A stretch of DNA of 64,000 nt from Drosophila miranda (GCF_003369915.1 NC_046676.1:10398001-10462000), one strand, 5' to 3'; shown: positions 47,133-60,947, numbered from the stretch's first letter. Program-made: numbers and translations. The notes: generated from the letters alone by a model not told the origin.

Positions 47133-50100
47133 ATTCCTCATGCGCAGATTGAAGCTATTATCCTTAAATCATAATTTTTATAGATCCTACTTTTTACTGC
47201 AGGCAAAAACACAAGTCAGATTCCCTATTAAAACATAATTTTGAAGATAATCCTATTATAGAGGGGGGTGCCTACAAATTAAAGCTTAAAACCGTTGTAA
47301 GTATCTGATAATCACTTTATTAAACCGGAGATGTCATAGATTTTAATGCCGTTGGGCTTCCGCTGCGCCCCTCCCACCCATTGGGGTTATGTACATAAAT
47401 CAAATATAAATTCTAATTAATTGAATGTTCAATTAATCCTTTCATTGAATGTATATTTAATTACTATAAATATAGAAAGTGTTTTGACTGTTTCGCTCCC
47501 GAACGGCCTCTTCTCGGAGCAAATCAACTCTGGCTGGAAGGGAAAGTCTGAAATCCTTGCTAATTGACATACGATATCCTGTCCTATCCGGTCTATACAA
47601 AAATCTAGCAAATATGTACACTCGACAAGCGAGGACATGCGAGGCAGTAACAAATATCAGTGGCAGGCGGAACATAAAGGATGCAGCACCCATCTGCATT
47701 CCTCCTCCTGCAGCTCCAGGAGGAGCTGTTCTCAGGCACAGAACGCTCAACTTTCCCAGGCATTTCATAATCGAAAGAGCAGCAGCAGCAACAACTGAAA
47801 ATTGGCTTTTACTAGAATGAAATTGAGTAAAGAAGTTTTCAATATGCTTTGGCAATATGTAGGCAATAAAGTCGCTCCGAATATCATAAATATTTTCATT
47901 AAAAAAATGAAACAAAAGCCAAACTCTCGGAAGGCTCTCTCTCACTGGCCCAGAGCATCCTCGGTCTGAGGCTGCTACATATTGTTGCACGCAACAATAT
48001 GCACTCCAGAAACATTTGTGTAAATTGTTTTGCAAATTGTTTTTCCATTTAAATTCTGTTTGCGGCTGGCAATAAATGTAGCAAGTTCTGACGAGTTTAT
48101 TGAAGCCATTGCAAAAAAGTTCTGAGCCGAGAGGCGAACGTCGTAACAATATGCAGCCTTTGGTCAGCAGCAGCTTGCCCCGACGGTTGTGGCAGGCAAA
48201 TGAGAAATTGTGGAGGCCTACCCTTTGATTCAGTTTATCGTGTATTGAAAAGGGGGAAACCCACCAGAAGGCGGGCTGGCAGTGGGGGAGAAAACTATTT
48301 CCGTTTAGCTAAGAAAACTAGAAACATGGATACGCATTTAACGGCAATGAAATTTTGTGCTCGCTCGAAAGTTTCTCGCTAATTCCTTCCTTGGCAAACT
48401 TTTGGCTCAAGGTGTCGCAGGAGCATTCCTGCCTCCCCCACGGTGGGGACTCCTTGTCGAGCTTGTCGAATGGAAAATAAATTAGCTGCTTAATTGAGAG
48501 ACAGATAAAAGTTGAGTTTCATTTAAATTTTTATTCAAAAATCACATTTGTTGTTTGCCATAAATACGTAGGTAGATACATATATATATATACCTATATA
48601 TATAGTTATATATATGTGTATGCGATGCTTTGCCAATATTATATGGTATATGCTGTTTCGTTATGTAATTTACATTAGTTCATGTGTGTGTGTGGGTGAT
48701 TAAGTGTGTGTATCTGTGTGGCTGTCGCTGTGTTTGTAATATGCCTCAAGCTTTAACAATCTTCACTAGGCAATAGGTTTAAGCACATTTATGTATTTTA
48801 TTTACTCATGTTTAGCATATTTTCATTTCAGCTGCAGCTTACAACATTGTTTTCTTTTTATTTCCTGTACAAATAGAAAACCAGATTCCATGCAAATCAT
48901 TCACTGCACATTCATTTATCTCAAATGTGAATTTACAATAACCAAAACGCAAAAATGGAATTAATTAACATTCGAGAATCACCCTGCAGCGCATTTGAAC
49001 AGATTTAATTGCAATAATGGCATTGATGGGTTCTTTGAAAATGCAGGACAATGGGGGGGGAGGGGGATTGGGGATGGGTTGGGGATGGGTAATCATTCTT
49101 AAGCTCAGATATGTGTTCATTGAAGCATTCAGCTCCTGTTCGAAACGATACTTGGGGCTATAATCATATGTAATAAAAGGGAACTTGGTTCAGGCCTTCC
49201 TTTTCTTAATTTATTGTCAGTTCTGTCAGGCCCGAGGCCTTGCAAAGCCCATCGAAAGGTGCAGATCCATCGATTAGCAGGTGAGAAGTCCACTTCAATA
49301 CCCAAAGCTGCTCTTGGGAATCGCTTAATTGAAGTGCACATCGTTTTCGAATAGGTAATTCGTAAGTGAACCCATTCAAACTACCCTCAACGTTACGTGC
49401 TCTCTCCCTGCCTTCTCTTTACTCCCTTGTCGCACAAAAAAAAAAAAAAAAAAACTCTTTTTATACGAGTGTTATTGAAAAACACATGGGATTCATGCGA
49501 TTCATGCGATTCATGCGATTCATGGGTTTCTTTTTGTCCAGTTAATGCGGAAAATAATTGATTATGCACAATTATCCCCATAACGTATTTGCATATGGGG
49601 CCAGGATGGGGACTGATGGAGGGATATCCTATTAGTGGGGCGGGGGGGAGGTTTTCGGGGATAATCTTATCACAACATTCATATTCGTTTTTCCATTCCA
49701 TTGAATTTTTTTGTTTCGGTTTGGGCTTAAGTTTAATGTTCTTTTTTTTTTTGCAATAAGTTTGATTACCATTTTCTTTAATTATGTTATTTGTATTGTT
49801 TATTAATTAACGGATTTTTCAATGCGTTCTTTTGGCCTTATTCTTCTTTATTTTTTTGTTTTTATTTTGTTTCTTTGTGTGGGCGGGGCGGGGTCGAGGA
49901 GCCTTTTTGAGTATTTTTTGGTCAAGTGTTTTTTTGTCTTGGTTTCTTTTTTGTTTTTGTTTTTGTTTTTGGTTTCTCTTTTGTCTCCTAAGTTTATGTT
50001 TTTAAATTTGTATAAAAAGTGCAGTTTTGTCTGTTGTTCTGTGTGTGTTTTTCTGTTTTGTTTTGTTTTGCTGTTGTGTCAAATACAAATCCACAAATAC

Positions 50101-50679
50101 AATTATATACAAAAAATAAAACACACTGTACAAAAATTTTGGTAATTCCCTCAGTTCCACATTTTTCAGATACATTTGTGTGCGTGCCTGTGTGTATCTG
50201 TGTGGTGCACATCCTTCGCCTTGGGCCGCCGCACAGCACACAAATACATGCATGTACATTTATCCGTTTATCTGGCATTTTTGTTGAGTATTATTGTTAT
50301 TCGTAGTCAGCGGCAAACATTTTTGATTTGATTTATGTGCATGCGGATAGGGAACATTTCATTGCATTTGTCGTCTCTCCTGTCTCTCCGCCTGTCTGTC
50401 CGTCCGTCTGTCTCTCTATCTGTTTCTGACATGCCAATACTTGTGCACACACACACACATAGATATAGTGACATATACATATTACCCCGATAAGCATACA
50501 TTTTTGACTGATAAATGTTAAACAATTTTGCTGTTTGGCAGTCAAGAGTTTGCCGAGTTTTGGGCAACATTCCATTACTTTTTGGCATTATACGATTTCA
50601 TTTCAATTTAGTACGATGAACCAGCTCAGCAGCTCAAAGATGGATGGTTGAAAGGGGTTCAGGGGATTGATTTGAACGA
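47133..50679. other. Gene-poor AT-rich stretch
   Basis: Contains TA repeats (48581-48617), a poly-A run (49435-49454), four GATTCATGC-like units (49495-49526) and long T/G-rich tracts at 49820-50080. No supported gene. The frame at 47457-48149 (minus) lacks family resemblance, and its codon use does not look coding. Confidence 0.4.
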
Positions 50680-50689
50680 ATACGAGGTT

Positions 50690-51060
50690 GTTCTGATAAG
50701 CCCGATGTTGGCAGTTTCGCAAAAGATATTTACTAACTATCGTGTAGTTCATTCTTTTAGGGGGCTACTGTCAAAATTTCAGCCGAATCGGACTAGTGGT
50801 TATTTTTCGACCACGTTTGGAAAAAGAGGGAAATCGCTTAGCGAATTCAAAAAGGGCTTGGATTCTGTGCACGGTGACTCGTCTCCTTCGATGGCGACCG
50901 TCAAAAATTGGTTTAGCGAGTTTGATGAGCCTCGCCCAGGTGCCCAAAAACCCATCAAAACCCATGACAGATCGCCGATTAAGAGAGCGGGAGATAGCTG
51001 AATCAGTAGGCATCTCAAAAGAACTCGTGGGCCGTATAGTAGGGTGTACTTCCACATATC
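50690..51060 (+). mobile_element. Mariner-family transposon fragment
   Basis: Carries HGDSSPSMATVKNWFSEF and DEPRPGA in one frame, then, after a frameshift, DRRLREREIAESVGISKELVGRIV. These are the N-terminal helix-turn-helix region of a mariner transposase. The linker between the blocks is shortened and the catalytic half is missing. Old and inactive. Confidence 0.75.
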
Positions 51061-51065
51061 ATATG

Positions 51066-51250
51066 AGGGTGGTTCAAAAGGTTTGCCCGCCTCTTAACTG
51101 AATGGTCTCTACTGTCAGAATATCCCTCAAACCAAGGCCAAGATTGATAACGATGCACCTTCAATTTCAATCATAAAAAAGTGATTTCCTGAATTTCTTT
51201 GTGGCCGTACAGATACAGAAGATGCCGAACGTCCTAAAGATGAGATCTGA
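51066..51250 (+). mobile_element. Second mariner-like fragment
   Basis: Begins with GGGTGGTTCAAAAGGTTTG, which resembles a mariner terminal repeat. Further in it reads FPEFLCGRTDTEDAERPKDE, matching the N-terminal half of a different mariner transposase type. It abuts the first fragment. Truncated and inactive. Confidence 0.5.
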
Positions 51251-52334
51251 TTCTATTATGTAAAACCTATTTTTTGTTGAAGGTAAACAAAAACTTGAGA
51301 GACTCTGAATTGAAGGATTAATATTCATCCAAAAATCTGTGTCTCATTCAAAAAAATCCTCGTTTTGTGCGGGTACCTACTGTACCTGTCAGTGTTACTG
51401 CAACGACCCTTTTAATTGACTCCCTGAAACTGGTTCATTCGTTGAAGGTCGATTTCCATTCGAAATTGATTTATTTCAAATATTTGCCGATGCTCGCTGA
51501 CCAATCAGTCATTTTCCAACTGGTTCCAATCGAACTATGGCATCGTGGCCCACCCAACTCGTTTTGATATGTTGAAGCTATATATTTTTAGCGGATTTCA
51601 TCTTGCACTCCACTCCGATTATTGCCCTGCGCACTTGAAAAAGGCTAAAAGAGAAAATGGAATTCCAAACGAAATATTACAAAAAAAAAAGAAGAGAAAG
51701 GAAATAAAAATTGTACAAAAGTGTTCATCGGCAATTGTTGTGTATATTTGTGGTAAAAAATATGTATATAGATATATATACTTTTGATATAGTATATGCA
51801 CGTATAGATTGGCTTAGTCTAACAAAAAAAATCTCTCTTCTCGTCTCATTTCATCTGATATGCGAGTGGTTTTTAAAAAGTTGATTGCAGCTTGATGGCT
51901 GCTACTGATGGCCACGCTGCTGATTACGAACTAAAAGCTGAGTTGTCCAAATACAAATTGCACATAACAAAGTGGAAATGAGAAAGCTACTAAAGTTAAC
52001 CTTAAACTTAATATTGCTAAACATAGTACTAAAGCTACTCCTCTGGCTTTTGTGCACACTTGACTGAAGAATGGCTGCTCGAATGGAGCTCTTTTTTGTT
52101 TGCTATTGCTATTTGACGTTGAATTTACATTGGTTACTATACGTTAAGGAATTGGATGGAGCCTCGAGTCTGCAACTGAAACTGAGAGGCGTTCACGCAC
52201 ACATTTACATGGGCTTACAACACTATAGCTATAGCTACACATACACAGAGAGTGGCAACAATGCGACAGGCGACAAACATTTACAAATACATAGAAAACT
52301 CAACGCGCACGGTACAAAAACATACGCAACTATA

Positions 52335-52400
52335 CACACAGATTATACAGATTATACAGATACAGATACAGATACACATACAGATACACATATTGATATA
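52335..52400. repeat. ATACAGAT / ATACACAT repeat
   Basis: Tandem array of ACAGAT- and ACACAT-type units. Confidence 0.85.
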
Positions 52401-52769
52401 GATAGAGAGTTATACACATAATACACATATAGAAAAAGTTCTTGTCTAGCAGTTTGGCTAATTTGAAATTAGCATAAAACGATGGCAAAAATCGACTGCT
52501 GCTGCTCCTGCCGCTGGCAGTTTTACAACTACATACATGGCTAATCGTATCGTATTCAGAGTCCTATTATATATACACACACTGCTGTTACACATACACA
52601 TGCATAACCGCAGCGTCGAATGCTTACACACACAATACATACTGCTGCCGCTGAGGATCCTAACTAACTTCTCGTCTCGGTTCTCGTCTCGTCTCGTCTC
52701 TCGTTTCGCTATTAATAATAATTAACATAGTTTTTTGCATACAGCATTAATTTCTTCTAAATGGCTATG

Positions 52770-52821
52770 AGTGTGTGTATGTGTGTGTGTCTGTTGTGTG
52801 TGTGTGTGTGTGTGTGTGTGG
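52770..52821. repeat. (GT)n microsatellite
   Basis: Interrupted dinucleotide repeat just 3' of the ttv stop codon. Confidence 0.9.
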
Positions 52822-52876
52822 TGTGGTGTATTCAGTACTATTAACGCTTGTAGCTATTGCCAGAATTCACATAACG

Positions 52877-54161
52877 CTAGCTGCCAACCAACTCAATCTG
52901 ACGATATTTTTTGCGCAAATTGGAAACTGGATCACGGTACAGCATGGGATCCATACGCAAATTGGAACGTATCAGCGGCATATAGCTGAAAAATCATAAA
53001 AATTAGTATATATCCTATTCATAGATGGGTGTACGGGCATCGTCGGAGATGAGACTCACCCAAAGACCGCTGCAAAGGTATTCAGACAGCTCTGGCGCTG
53101 TATGAAATGATCCGGATCGTTCCAGGGGGAGCGGCCCGTCTCCCGATCCTTGTAGCCCTTGCGCTGCGTCACTTTAATCGGCGGTTTTCTGGTCACATGC
53201 GAGACCAGCAGGTTCATTAGGATATCCTCGCAGTTGGAGGACTGCTGTACAGTCTTTAGTAGCAGCAACGACAGCCAGTTCGTGTACAAGTAGTTGTAGT
53301 AGCGGTGGTAGAAGGCCGCCCCCGTCAGCACAATCGAGTAGTAGTTCGTCCACTTGGACGTGTAGCCCCAAGCGTTCTGCAATTGATGGATTGGCGTATT
53401 GATTATTGTTCACTCCATCACACCGCACCGCTCCAGCTCACCTTGGAGTCATCCCAGAAGTGTGCCCTGGCCGGATAGCCCACAATGCGCTCGGGAAAGT
53501 CCCGCCACACGGTGTAGGCAAAGTCCAGTTCATCCGTATTGAGTATGGCGTCCTCGTCCAGCGACAGCACAGCGTCCGTCTGTATCTCATCGTAGGGCAC
53601 AAAGCGTTGTGATATGCTCGGTCGTTCCTCAGTCGTTTGGCCCGTCGGCCCGGCCCCGGCCCCAGCCCCGATACGAGTGTTGCCCCCCAGGGCCACCACA
53701 TGCAGGGGTATGTGGTAGGTGGGGGGCCAACGTTTCTTCAACGGCAACGGTCGCTCGGCCGCCCACAGTACAAGGATCTAAGGAGAGAGAGAGTGCATGA
53801 AGATCTTTGCTACCAATCTGGGTGGGGGGCTTATGGTGGAAATGCTTACACGATCCACAAACTGGCTCTTGGTGATGGTCTTGACCAGCTTGTAGAGCGC
53901 CGCATTGGGACCCATGGCGGCTCCAATTTGCACATAAATGACGGCCGTGTAGTTGTGCCGCGGCTCCGCTCCCATCGAATTGAGCATGAAAGGCATGAAT
54001 CTGTTGGAGGATTATCGATACTATATTTTTCGAATGGAGGAGGCATATGGCTCGTACCTGGAACTGTCGGCGAAGGTGGGCAGCGTGAGCAGGGCGCCGG
54101 GTGAGCTGTTCCACACCAGGCTGCTGCGCACCGGGTAGTCCGGCAGGCGTTCGCGAATGAT
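52877..54161 (-). CDS. ttv: Tout-velu (EXT1) heparan sulfate polymerase, C-terminal exons
   Basis: Five exons of the 3' end are in the window: 54058-54161, 53850-54000, 53442-53777, 53060-53376 and 52877-52985 (stop TAG). They encode the EXT C-terminal glycosyltransferase (GT64) domain. The LSLDEDAIL stretch carries the metal-binding acidic motif, followed by [52 protein letters not shown] and PPIKVTQRK. The end, [10 protein letters not shown], matches vertebrate EXT1. Compared with EXT1 there is a Gly/Ala-rich insertion (about 53635-53690) after VVALGG. It extends heparan sulfate chains in the Golgi and is needed for Hedgehog spread. The upstream exons with the GT47 domain lie beyond the right edge, so the gene is cut by the window. 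Confidence 0.95.
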
Positions 54162-54315
54162 CTGCAACGAGAGGCAAACGGGGAGTGGGTAAGTGGATGG
54201 AGCTAATGGCTATATGCCCAAGTGATGATTGCCAATTGATTGCCTAATCAGTGGAGTGGAGTGGCAAAGAGGCAGCTGCACTGGGAGTGCACTCCAATTG
54301 CGTTTTGAATGGCGT

Positions 54316-54340
54316 CCCCCCCCCCCCCCCCCCCCCCCCC
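54316..54340. repeat. Poly-C run of 25
   Basis: An uninterrupted homopolymer of C. Its length is prone to sequencing error. Confidence 0.9.
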
Positions 54341-57300
54341 TTTCGACTGCCAATCCCAAATGACTCTATTCCTTCCTCTGTTTGTGTATGCCTGTCTGGC
54401 GATAATTCAATGGGCCGGGTCCTGGTCCTGAGCCGGAGCTGGAGCCGGAGCCTGAGCTGCTGCCTAATTTTCCGCTTGGCGCAGCTGCTCCTCGTCCTTT
54501 GGAGGAGGCGTTACCGCAGTTTCCGCTGCGCAACGGAAGGAGCAGGGCAGCCTCTACGGGCGGAAGTTCGTTCGCCACTCATCAAGTGCTCCACAAAGAG
54601 GGGCCAACCCCCCCCTCGCCAAGCATCGCGTGTCATTAATGGCGCGTTAATTTGTCGCTCAATGCACGGCTACGCCTTAAAGTATGCCGTGCCAAATTAG
54701 TTATGCACAGGAGCCACAGCTCGAAGTCCCTCTCCGTCCGGATCGGCTTTGGCTTTGCCTTTGGCTTTGGCTTCCCTGTGGCCGGGGTTGAATGGAATTA
54801 TAATTGCAAAGCCTGACCCCCCCTTTAACACCAGGGAGTGGGTGTTATGCAAAGGACTTCCCCATGGGGCGTGATGTGGTTTTGTGGAGCAATCGCCTTA
54901 GAGCATTCTCAATCGTTAGCTTAAAGATCCAACTAGATTTTAGTGTTACTTAACTTCAGCAGGCCCATGAGAAATGGTTACTTCTTTATAATCTATGGGT
55001 CTGGGGGCCATTAGTTTATTTGTTTCTGGCGTGTTTTTCCCATTTTTTCTCTCGATTTATTCTTTGCATTCTTTGTTTGCATTCATCAGCTGCCACATAA
55101 CTCAGCTGGCTGCCCCGTCTGCAGCGCCCAAGCTCGTTAGGCACATTCCACATTCCACGTGGCACCTTTCGATGGAGCAATGCCGCTGTTGGGTGGGGTG
55201 GGGTGGGGTCGGGCCGGGGCTGACGATCCCTCGAATGGCTCCTTGTCTGTCTGGGCGGCGCGTGTCTCAAGTGCCTGCTTTACATTTTGTAATTATAATT
55301 CCTTCTTTAGCGCATCGCTTTTTATCCAGGGTAAAGGGTAAAGGAGAGCAGAGTAAGGGTACGTGCATCAGTCTCATTCGGTCATTAGGATATAAGGTAT
55401 GACATGTTACATCTCCTTCAGGTCAAACAGTCTCTATTCGTGTCTCATTCGTGGCCCGTTTGCCGATGCTTCCGATGTTTCCGATTGCAAGCGGACCTGC
55501 AAGGGTATCAAAAACTTCGTCCCGCAAAAGCCCACTGCATAAGCTTTCCCCTCTCCTTCCTTCTGCTTTCTGCAGTTCCTCACCTCCCCCCCCTGTCTGT
55601 TTTTTTTTCCATTGAAAACGCAGAACTAGCGCGTCGCGTCGCGTCGCGCGTGTTTATTTACGGTTTCCTCTCGCGCTAAGTGTGTGTGCCTGTGCATGTG
55701 TGGGGGGTGTATGTGTGCCTCTGTGTTTGCCAGCCTGCGACATAATTAAGTAAATCTCTGGCTGTCGACGTTGCAGCATAATTGAGTGCACGAGGGAGAA
55801 GGAAATGTCCGCCTGCCTATGATTCAATTATGCGCAGTGCCTGTGTTTCTCTCTCTCTCGCTGTCTGTCTGTCTCTTTTGGCCACATTTTAATTGGCCAA
55901 CCAAGGCGGACTTAATTGCCTTAGAGCTGGCCAACTCGCATGATGCATGATGGCAAATATTGCCCTGATTTGCATCGCTGCATATGTCACGAGCAGGCGA
56001 TTCTTTAGCAGCAGTTGCTCCTCGAATTCCTCTCCAAAATAAACACAAAATTTTAGACAATCGCCTTTTGGCAGTCCTTAACGAGTGTCAAGGCAATGTG
56101 TGCGGGATTTGTACGGGTATATTGAGAGGAAGTCAGCCAAAACTTCATATCCGTTTCGCATCAGTGCTGCAGCGGTGTGGTTGAGCGATGATTAAGTTGC
56201 ACACACACACACACACACACACAGACCGTAAACCCAATGGAGCGGATAATGTATGCACATAAAACAGGTGGATGCATCCACACATCCACACATCCGCCTC
56301 TGTCCGCCTCTCTCTTTGTACTTCGATTGAGAGCTTTGGGGCTAGAAAAAGGTCTTAAAGTTTTGACAGCATTAAACAATATCCACCTCCCCATCCCCCT
56401 CTCCCTCCCCCACCCCTTCTTTGAGCAGTCATGTACATACATGCACATTCATGCTCGTTTTGCACAGCGAAACTTTCTGCAAAATTAATTGCATGCGAAA
56501 GCAGAGAACTTCTTTTTGCCAAGACTCTCTCACATTTCTTGCAAGCTTTTTTCTGTTTTTCGTTTTCTGTTTGTTGGCTTTCACTCGTTTATGCGCAGAC
56601 ATTTCTCCCGAACAGGGATTAAATGCAATTTTAATTGAAACGGCACTAAAATCAGGTTTCTGCGCAGGCATCGAGGAATTAGAGCAATCGAATTTGTTTC
56701 TTTGGAATTAATTTGCCTTTTGGAAATTTACTATCTGAGGTTCGTCTTTGAAGATATTTGTAATGCTACTCCGTTTCTGTTTCTGCTCTTCATTCCCGTA
56801 GGAATAAGAGTATCTGCTATTTTTCTTAGCATACTTTTCGGGTACAGCCATTTCCCACCGCCATTTAAAATACTCCCTTTTGGCCAGGGCATTTTCAGAG
56901 TTCTGGTTGTGAATTCGGCAGAAGATAAACATGAAATTAACTTATGCAAGTACCAAAGGAGAGACAGAGAGTGGCTGCAAAAATGATATGTAAATGCTGT
57001 CCCAAAAAGTTTTTCCATACAGCTCCCAAGAATCTGCAGCAGAACATGCAAATCAAATGAAATCAAATTTAAGAACAAAAGCCAGATAGAAAGGCTTGGC
57101 ACATCTGGTACATCGTACCTTTATTCCTATACAAATTGTTATCCGATTCGAATAAAAGATTTCGCAGGATTTGGGTTCAATCATCTACCAGAACGAAGCC
57201 CCGTCACGTTCTATGTAAAACCAATGATTGTTGTACAATATTTAGAGTTTTTATTGCTCCATTTTCTATGTTTCATCATTTAATCCTCCATTATAATTAT

Positions 57301-58071
57301 AAGGGATTGCTAGAAAAACTATGCACTCGACCAGATTTTATTTAGTTTATTTCAAAACTCCACAAAAATGCTCGTAATTAAAAACCAAATGCAAAAAGCC
57401 ACAAAAATATAAAAGAAGTATAAAAAAAATTATATTTCTATAGGATGTAAAAAAGATATACCAAAACAGAAACCCGTTCTACGGGTGAATATTTTGTATC
57501 ACAAAGCAACAAATTTGCTAATCAAAAGCCAAACTTTGTTTTAATGGTTTTTTTTGTACATTTTTTTTTCAAAAATTAAACGATTTGAAATTGTTGTGCG
57601 AATATTAATTAACTCAAAACTGAAGTTGGATAGGATTTTGTTCATTATAACATAAACATGTATGTATGTACATATGTACATGTGTATGTGTCCATAGATT
57701 AAAGTTGGGCAATTTATTTTTGCCAAAAACGTTAAATATTCAGTACATGGTACACACGAGAATTCATGGAATATTTAATTTTCACTGAAATTATATATTC
57801 TAAAAACTTTACAAAGTGAATTGATACTTTTGATTAGAGGCCACTCATCAGCATATTCCCGGTTTCGGTCGTTCGCTTAATTCTTTTATTTTTATTTTTG
57901 GAACTGTTGGAGTCCATTCGTCTAACAGCGTCATTTGCCATGACTTCAAGAAACTTTAAGCTGACGATGATGTCATCACTGTTGGCAAACTTCGTTTCAT
58001 TCGTCGCTGTCGTCTCCGTCGTCCCTGTCTTCGCGCTTCTACTTTTGCTCCGAACAACGAAAATAATGAAC

Positions 58072-58170
58072 AGCAGCAGCAGCAACAGCACCGAAGCAGC
58101 AGCAGCAGCACCAAAGCAGCAGCAGCAGCACCAAAGCAGCAGCAGCAGCACCGAAGCAGCGACAGCAGCA
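58072..58170. repeat. CAG/AGC trinucleotide repeat
   Basis: Interrupted CAG repeat with two nearly identical longer units of AGCAGCAGCAGCACCAA type. It yields poly-Ser, poly-Ala or poly-Gln frames depending on phase. Confidence 0.9.
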
Positions 58171-59335
58171 GCGACACGGAGTTGAAGTTGCGAAGCAGCT
58201 TTGACAAATTCGTTAAACAACACGAAAATAAAACCCAACAAAAAATACAGCAAAAGTCAAACAAGTTTCGACTACAGTGCGAACGAGCGAGCGATAGATG
58301 GGCAAATGTAAAGAGGGAGGGGAGAAGGAAGACTTAAATTTTGTTTTTCAGTTTGTGAGAATATTTTCCTGCATATAGCCAGCATTGATAGGTTTTGGGG
58401 CGACATACAAAGATACAAAGTATGGCAAACAAATGTAACAAAACGCAAATAAAAGCAAATAAATACTGTATAAATATTTATGCTAAAAGTTGGCTGAAAT
58501 CAACAGACAAACAGCACCCCAGGGGGGAATCTCTGTTTATTTATTTGTCATTGTTTCGTCTAGTTTTATCGAAACTCATTCTGAATGAAATACCCTCTAT
58601 ACAGCTCCTTTAATGGCAAATGATGTGCATCTTTAATATTCGTTTGGAATTATGAAGAGCTTGGTGTGGAAAAGTAGTGGAAAATGGAAAGAAATAAGAG
58701 TCTTAAAGGTGCTTTTCAAAACCATCTAAAAGTCAAAGTGTAAAGGGTACCATTCGAGGCCATTGATGGATTTCGAAGCAAATTCTTCTTATATGCTGGA
58801 ATCTATTGAACAGGAATCAGGAAGCTTTAAAAGAAAAGACTACAAGCTGCAAAATTTTCCACATTCTAATTTATAATTAAAAGATCCGTTTAATAAGACC
58901 ATTTCCCACAGGGGCTCTGGAATAATTCTTATCAATTTGTAATCGTAATCCCTCCACGTAATTCATCAAGCGACAAATTGATGTAGAACAACAAAAATAT
59001 AAATACTTTGGCAATGGCATGTGGAATGGAATGAAGGAATCCGAATGCGAAGACAAAACACGCGTAAAACGAAAAAGAAACAGAGTCGTCAAAGAATACT
59101 TAGGAGGGGAGAGACAAACAGGGAAGAAAAACAATTTAACATCGGCTTAGGCTCGGGCACTCTGGCGTTTTGGGGCACATTAATTAAATCTAATTAGCTC
59201 TCGAAAAAGCACTGGGGAATCATACGTAATTATAAGCTGAAAAGATGGAGAATACTCAAACTTATTCAAATGCGAGCGATACGACGGACAAACGGGCAGG
59301 CGGTGTTGGCGACGGCATGATTAAAAATAATTTGG

Positions 59336-59343
59336 TGACGTCA
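59336..59343. promoter_or_regulatory. CRE palindrome TGACGTCA
   Basis: Perfect CREB/ATF consensus, about 1.6 kb before the LamC start. A second copy follows 122 bp later. Confidence 0.45.
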
Positions 59344-59457
59344 CAGAGAAGGGGCCGCCTTTTGGAGGTCAGTGCTACATACTACAAGTAGCCCCTCACC
59401 CGGTCGCCCCTCTGGGTTTCTTTCGTTTTATTTGTTGCCATTCCGTTTTAGTTTCGA

Positions 59458-59465
59458 TGACGTCA
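59458..59465. promoter_or_regulatory. CRE palindrome TGACGTCA
   Basis: Second perfect CRE upstream of LamC. Like the first, it is followed by CAG (TGACGTCACAG). Confidence 0.45.
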
Positions 59466-60947
59466 CAGGCGTGCACATTGCATGACAAGTTCACATATTT
59501 TCTGCACTCCACGACTCTTCGTTGTGTTGTGGGAGAGCAGCGTGAGAGAATCCAAAGCTCACATGGCATACCTCTCACTCTCTCTCACTCTTTGCTAATC
59601 TCGTGGGTAAAATAAAAAGTTTTTTTTTTGCCGGCTATTTATTTTTGCAAATAAAAGCTAGAAATACATAGAAAAAGAGAAGACAAAAGCTAGCTCTATC
59701 CATCTCGCTCTATCCCATGCTATTTATTTTTATGACTGTTGGCATTCCTAGTGCCTCGCGCCCTCTCTCTGCCCACAGAGGCAGTCGATGTCAATAAATA
59801 TTCCAGTTATGACAAGTTGACAATCCAGTGGGGCAGTTTTTGGTTCCCACCCCCCCCCCCTCCCGACATTCTTTGTACGTAATATGGGTGGGCCTCCCCT
59901 GTCCCTAGTCCCCAGTGGTATTTCATAATTTTGGACGCGTTGTAAGGCCCATAATTGACCTGCGGCTGATCGATATAATGGACATGTGCACATATGGTTT
60001 TCTGGCCAAATGGAGTGGAATTGATGATGTGGGAGTGCATTGTGGTCAATTCACGAGCGGCACTATCGCTATAAGGGCCATTAATTATGCTTAAATAGAA
60101 TGCAAATGTATGGGAAACGAGAAAGAACACAGATAGCAACAAAAGAAAGCATTCCTGCTTATTTTTAAGTATAATTTAAATCAAATTAGATAATAAACCA
60201 GTAAAAATAATCACAGAAAAATACAATGAAAGAGCGGAAAAGAATGCCGTTTTTTCTCATTGGAGAGTGTCACTCTATTCTCTCTATTCTTTCTCTATCG
60301 ATAAAACGCCACGCAACGAAATTGCGTCGTTCATTAACCTTGAATCCGAGCTCCCATTGAAGAATCGAAGTGGAGCGGGAATGCACTAAGAGAATCTATG
60401 CTCCCCTTCCTCTTCGTTCCCTTCAACCACAAAGGGTTGGCGGCAATGAATGTGTTTGTGGTGTGATTAGTATTTTGTTGGTTTCTATTTGCGGCTCCAG
60501 CAAACACAAACAGCTGTACATCAAAGACAAAAATGCGAATAGAAAGGCGAAGCAGAGGAGGCGAAGAAAGCGAAACAATAATAACAACAAAGCCAAAAGG
60601 TGAGAGCAGTCGACTGGCAGACAGAGAGAGAGAGAGAGCGTGCACACATTCGTGTTGTTATTTTTTTTCGTATGCGGTCGACTACGACTAATTCCGTCGA
60701 TGATGGCCGAGACATCCACATCGGGCCTCGTTCGGGGCCGCTCGGAGCACAGTCGTCACAGTCAACATTCAGCAGTCCAAGCAAACGGACGTACAAGCCA
60801 ACAGAAAAAAGTCAGAGAAGTCAAGAGAAAAAAGAAGAAACTCCAAGCACAAAGTGGAATAATATTAGAGGAGATAGCAAACAGATTAGCGCCACTTTGC
60901 GTACTTAATATAACGTTCCTCGCCCAAAACCCCAAAACACTTTAAAG

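Larger units (their letters stand above)
51251..52876. other. 3' flank and likely 3' UTR of ttv
   Basis: No coding exon recognised. Simple repeats are common. The ttv 3' untranslated region must start at 52876 and extend leftward; its end cannot be fixed by eye. Confidence 0.45.
54162..60947. other. ttv intron and LamC upstream region
   Basis: No exon recognised on either strand in 6.8 kb. It should hold the 5' untranslated exon and promoter of LamC and part of a long ttv intron. Several (CT)n, (AC)n and CAG-rich tracts are present. The frames at 57834-58264 arise from the CAG repeat and are not supported as a gene. Confidence 0.5.

Noticed and set aside
47457-48149. 230-codon minus-strand frame
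   Set aside because: No recognisable domain, irregular codon use and no promoter or splice context; probably chance in a low-stop stretch.
48581-48617. TA-rich palindromic tract
   Set aside because: Simple dinucleotide repeat; no evidence for an origin or structural RNA.
57834-58264. Frames rich in Leu/Cys, Ser or Ala near the CAG repeat
   Set aside because: Open in several phases on both strands because of the trinucleotide repeat; no other support.
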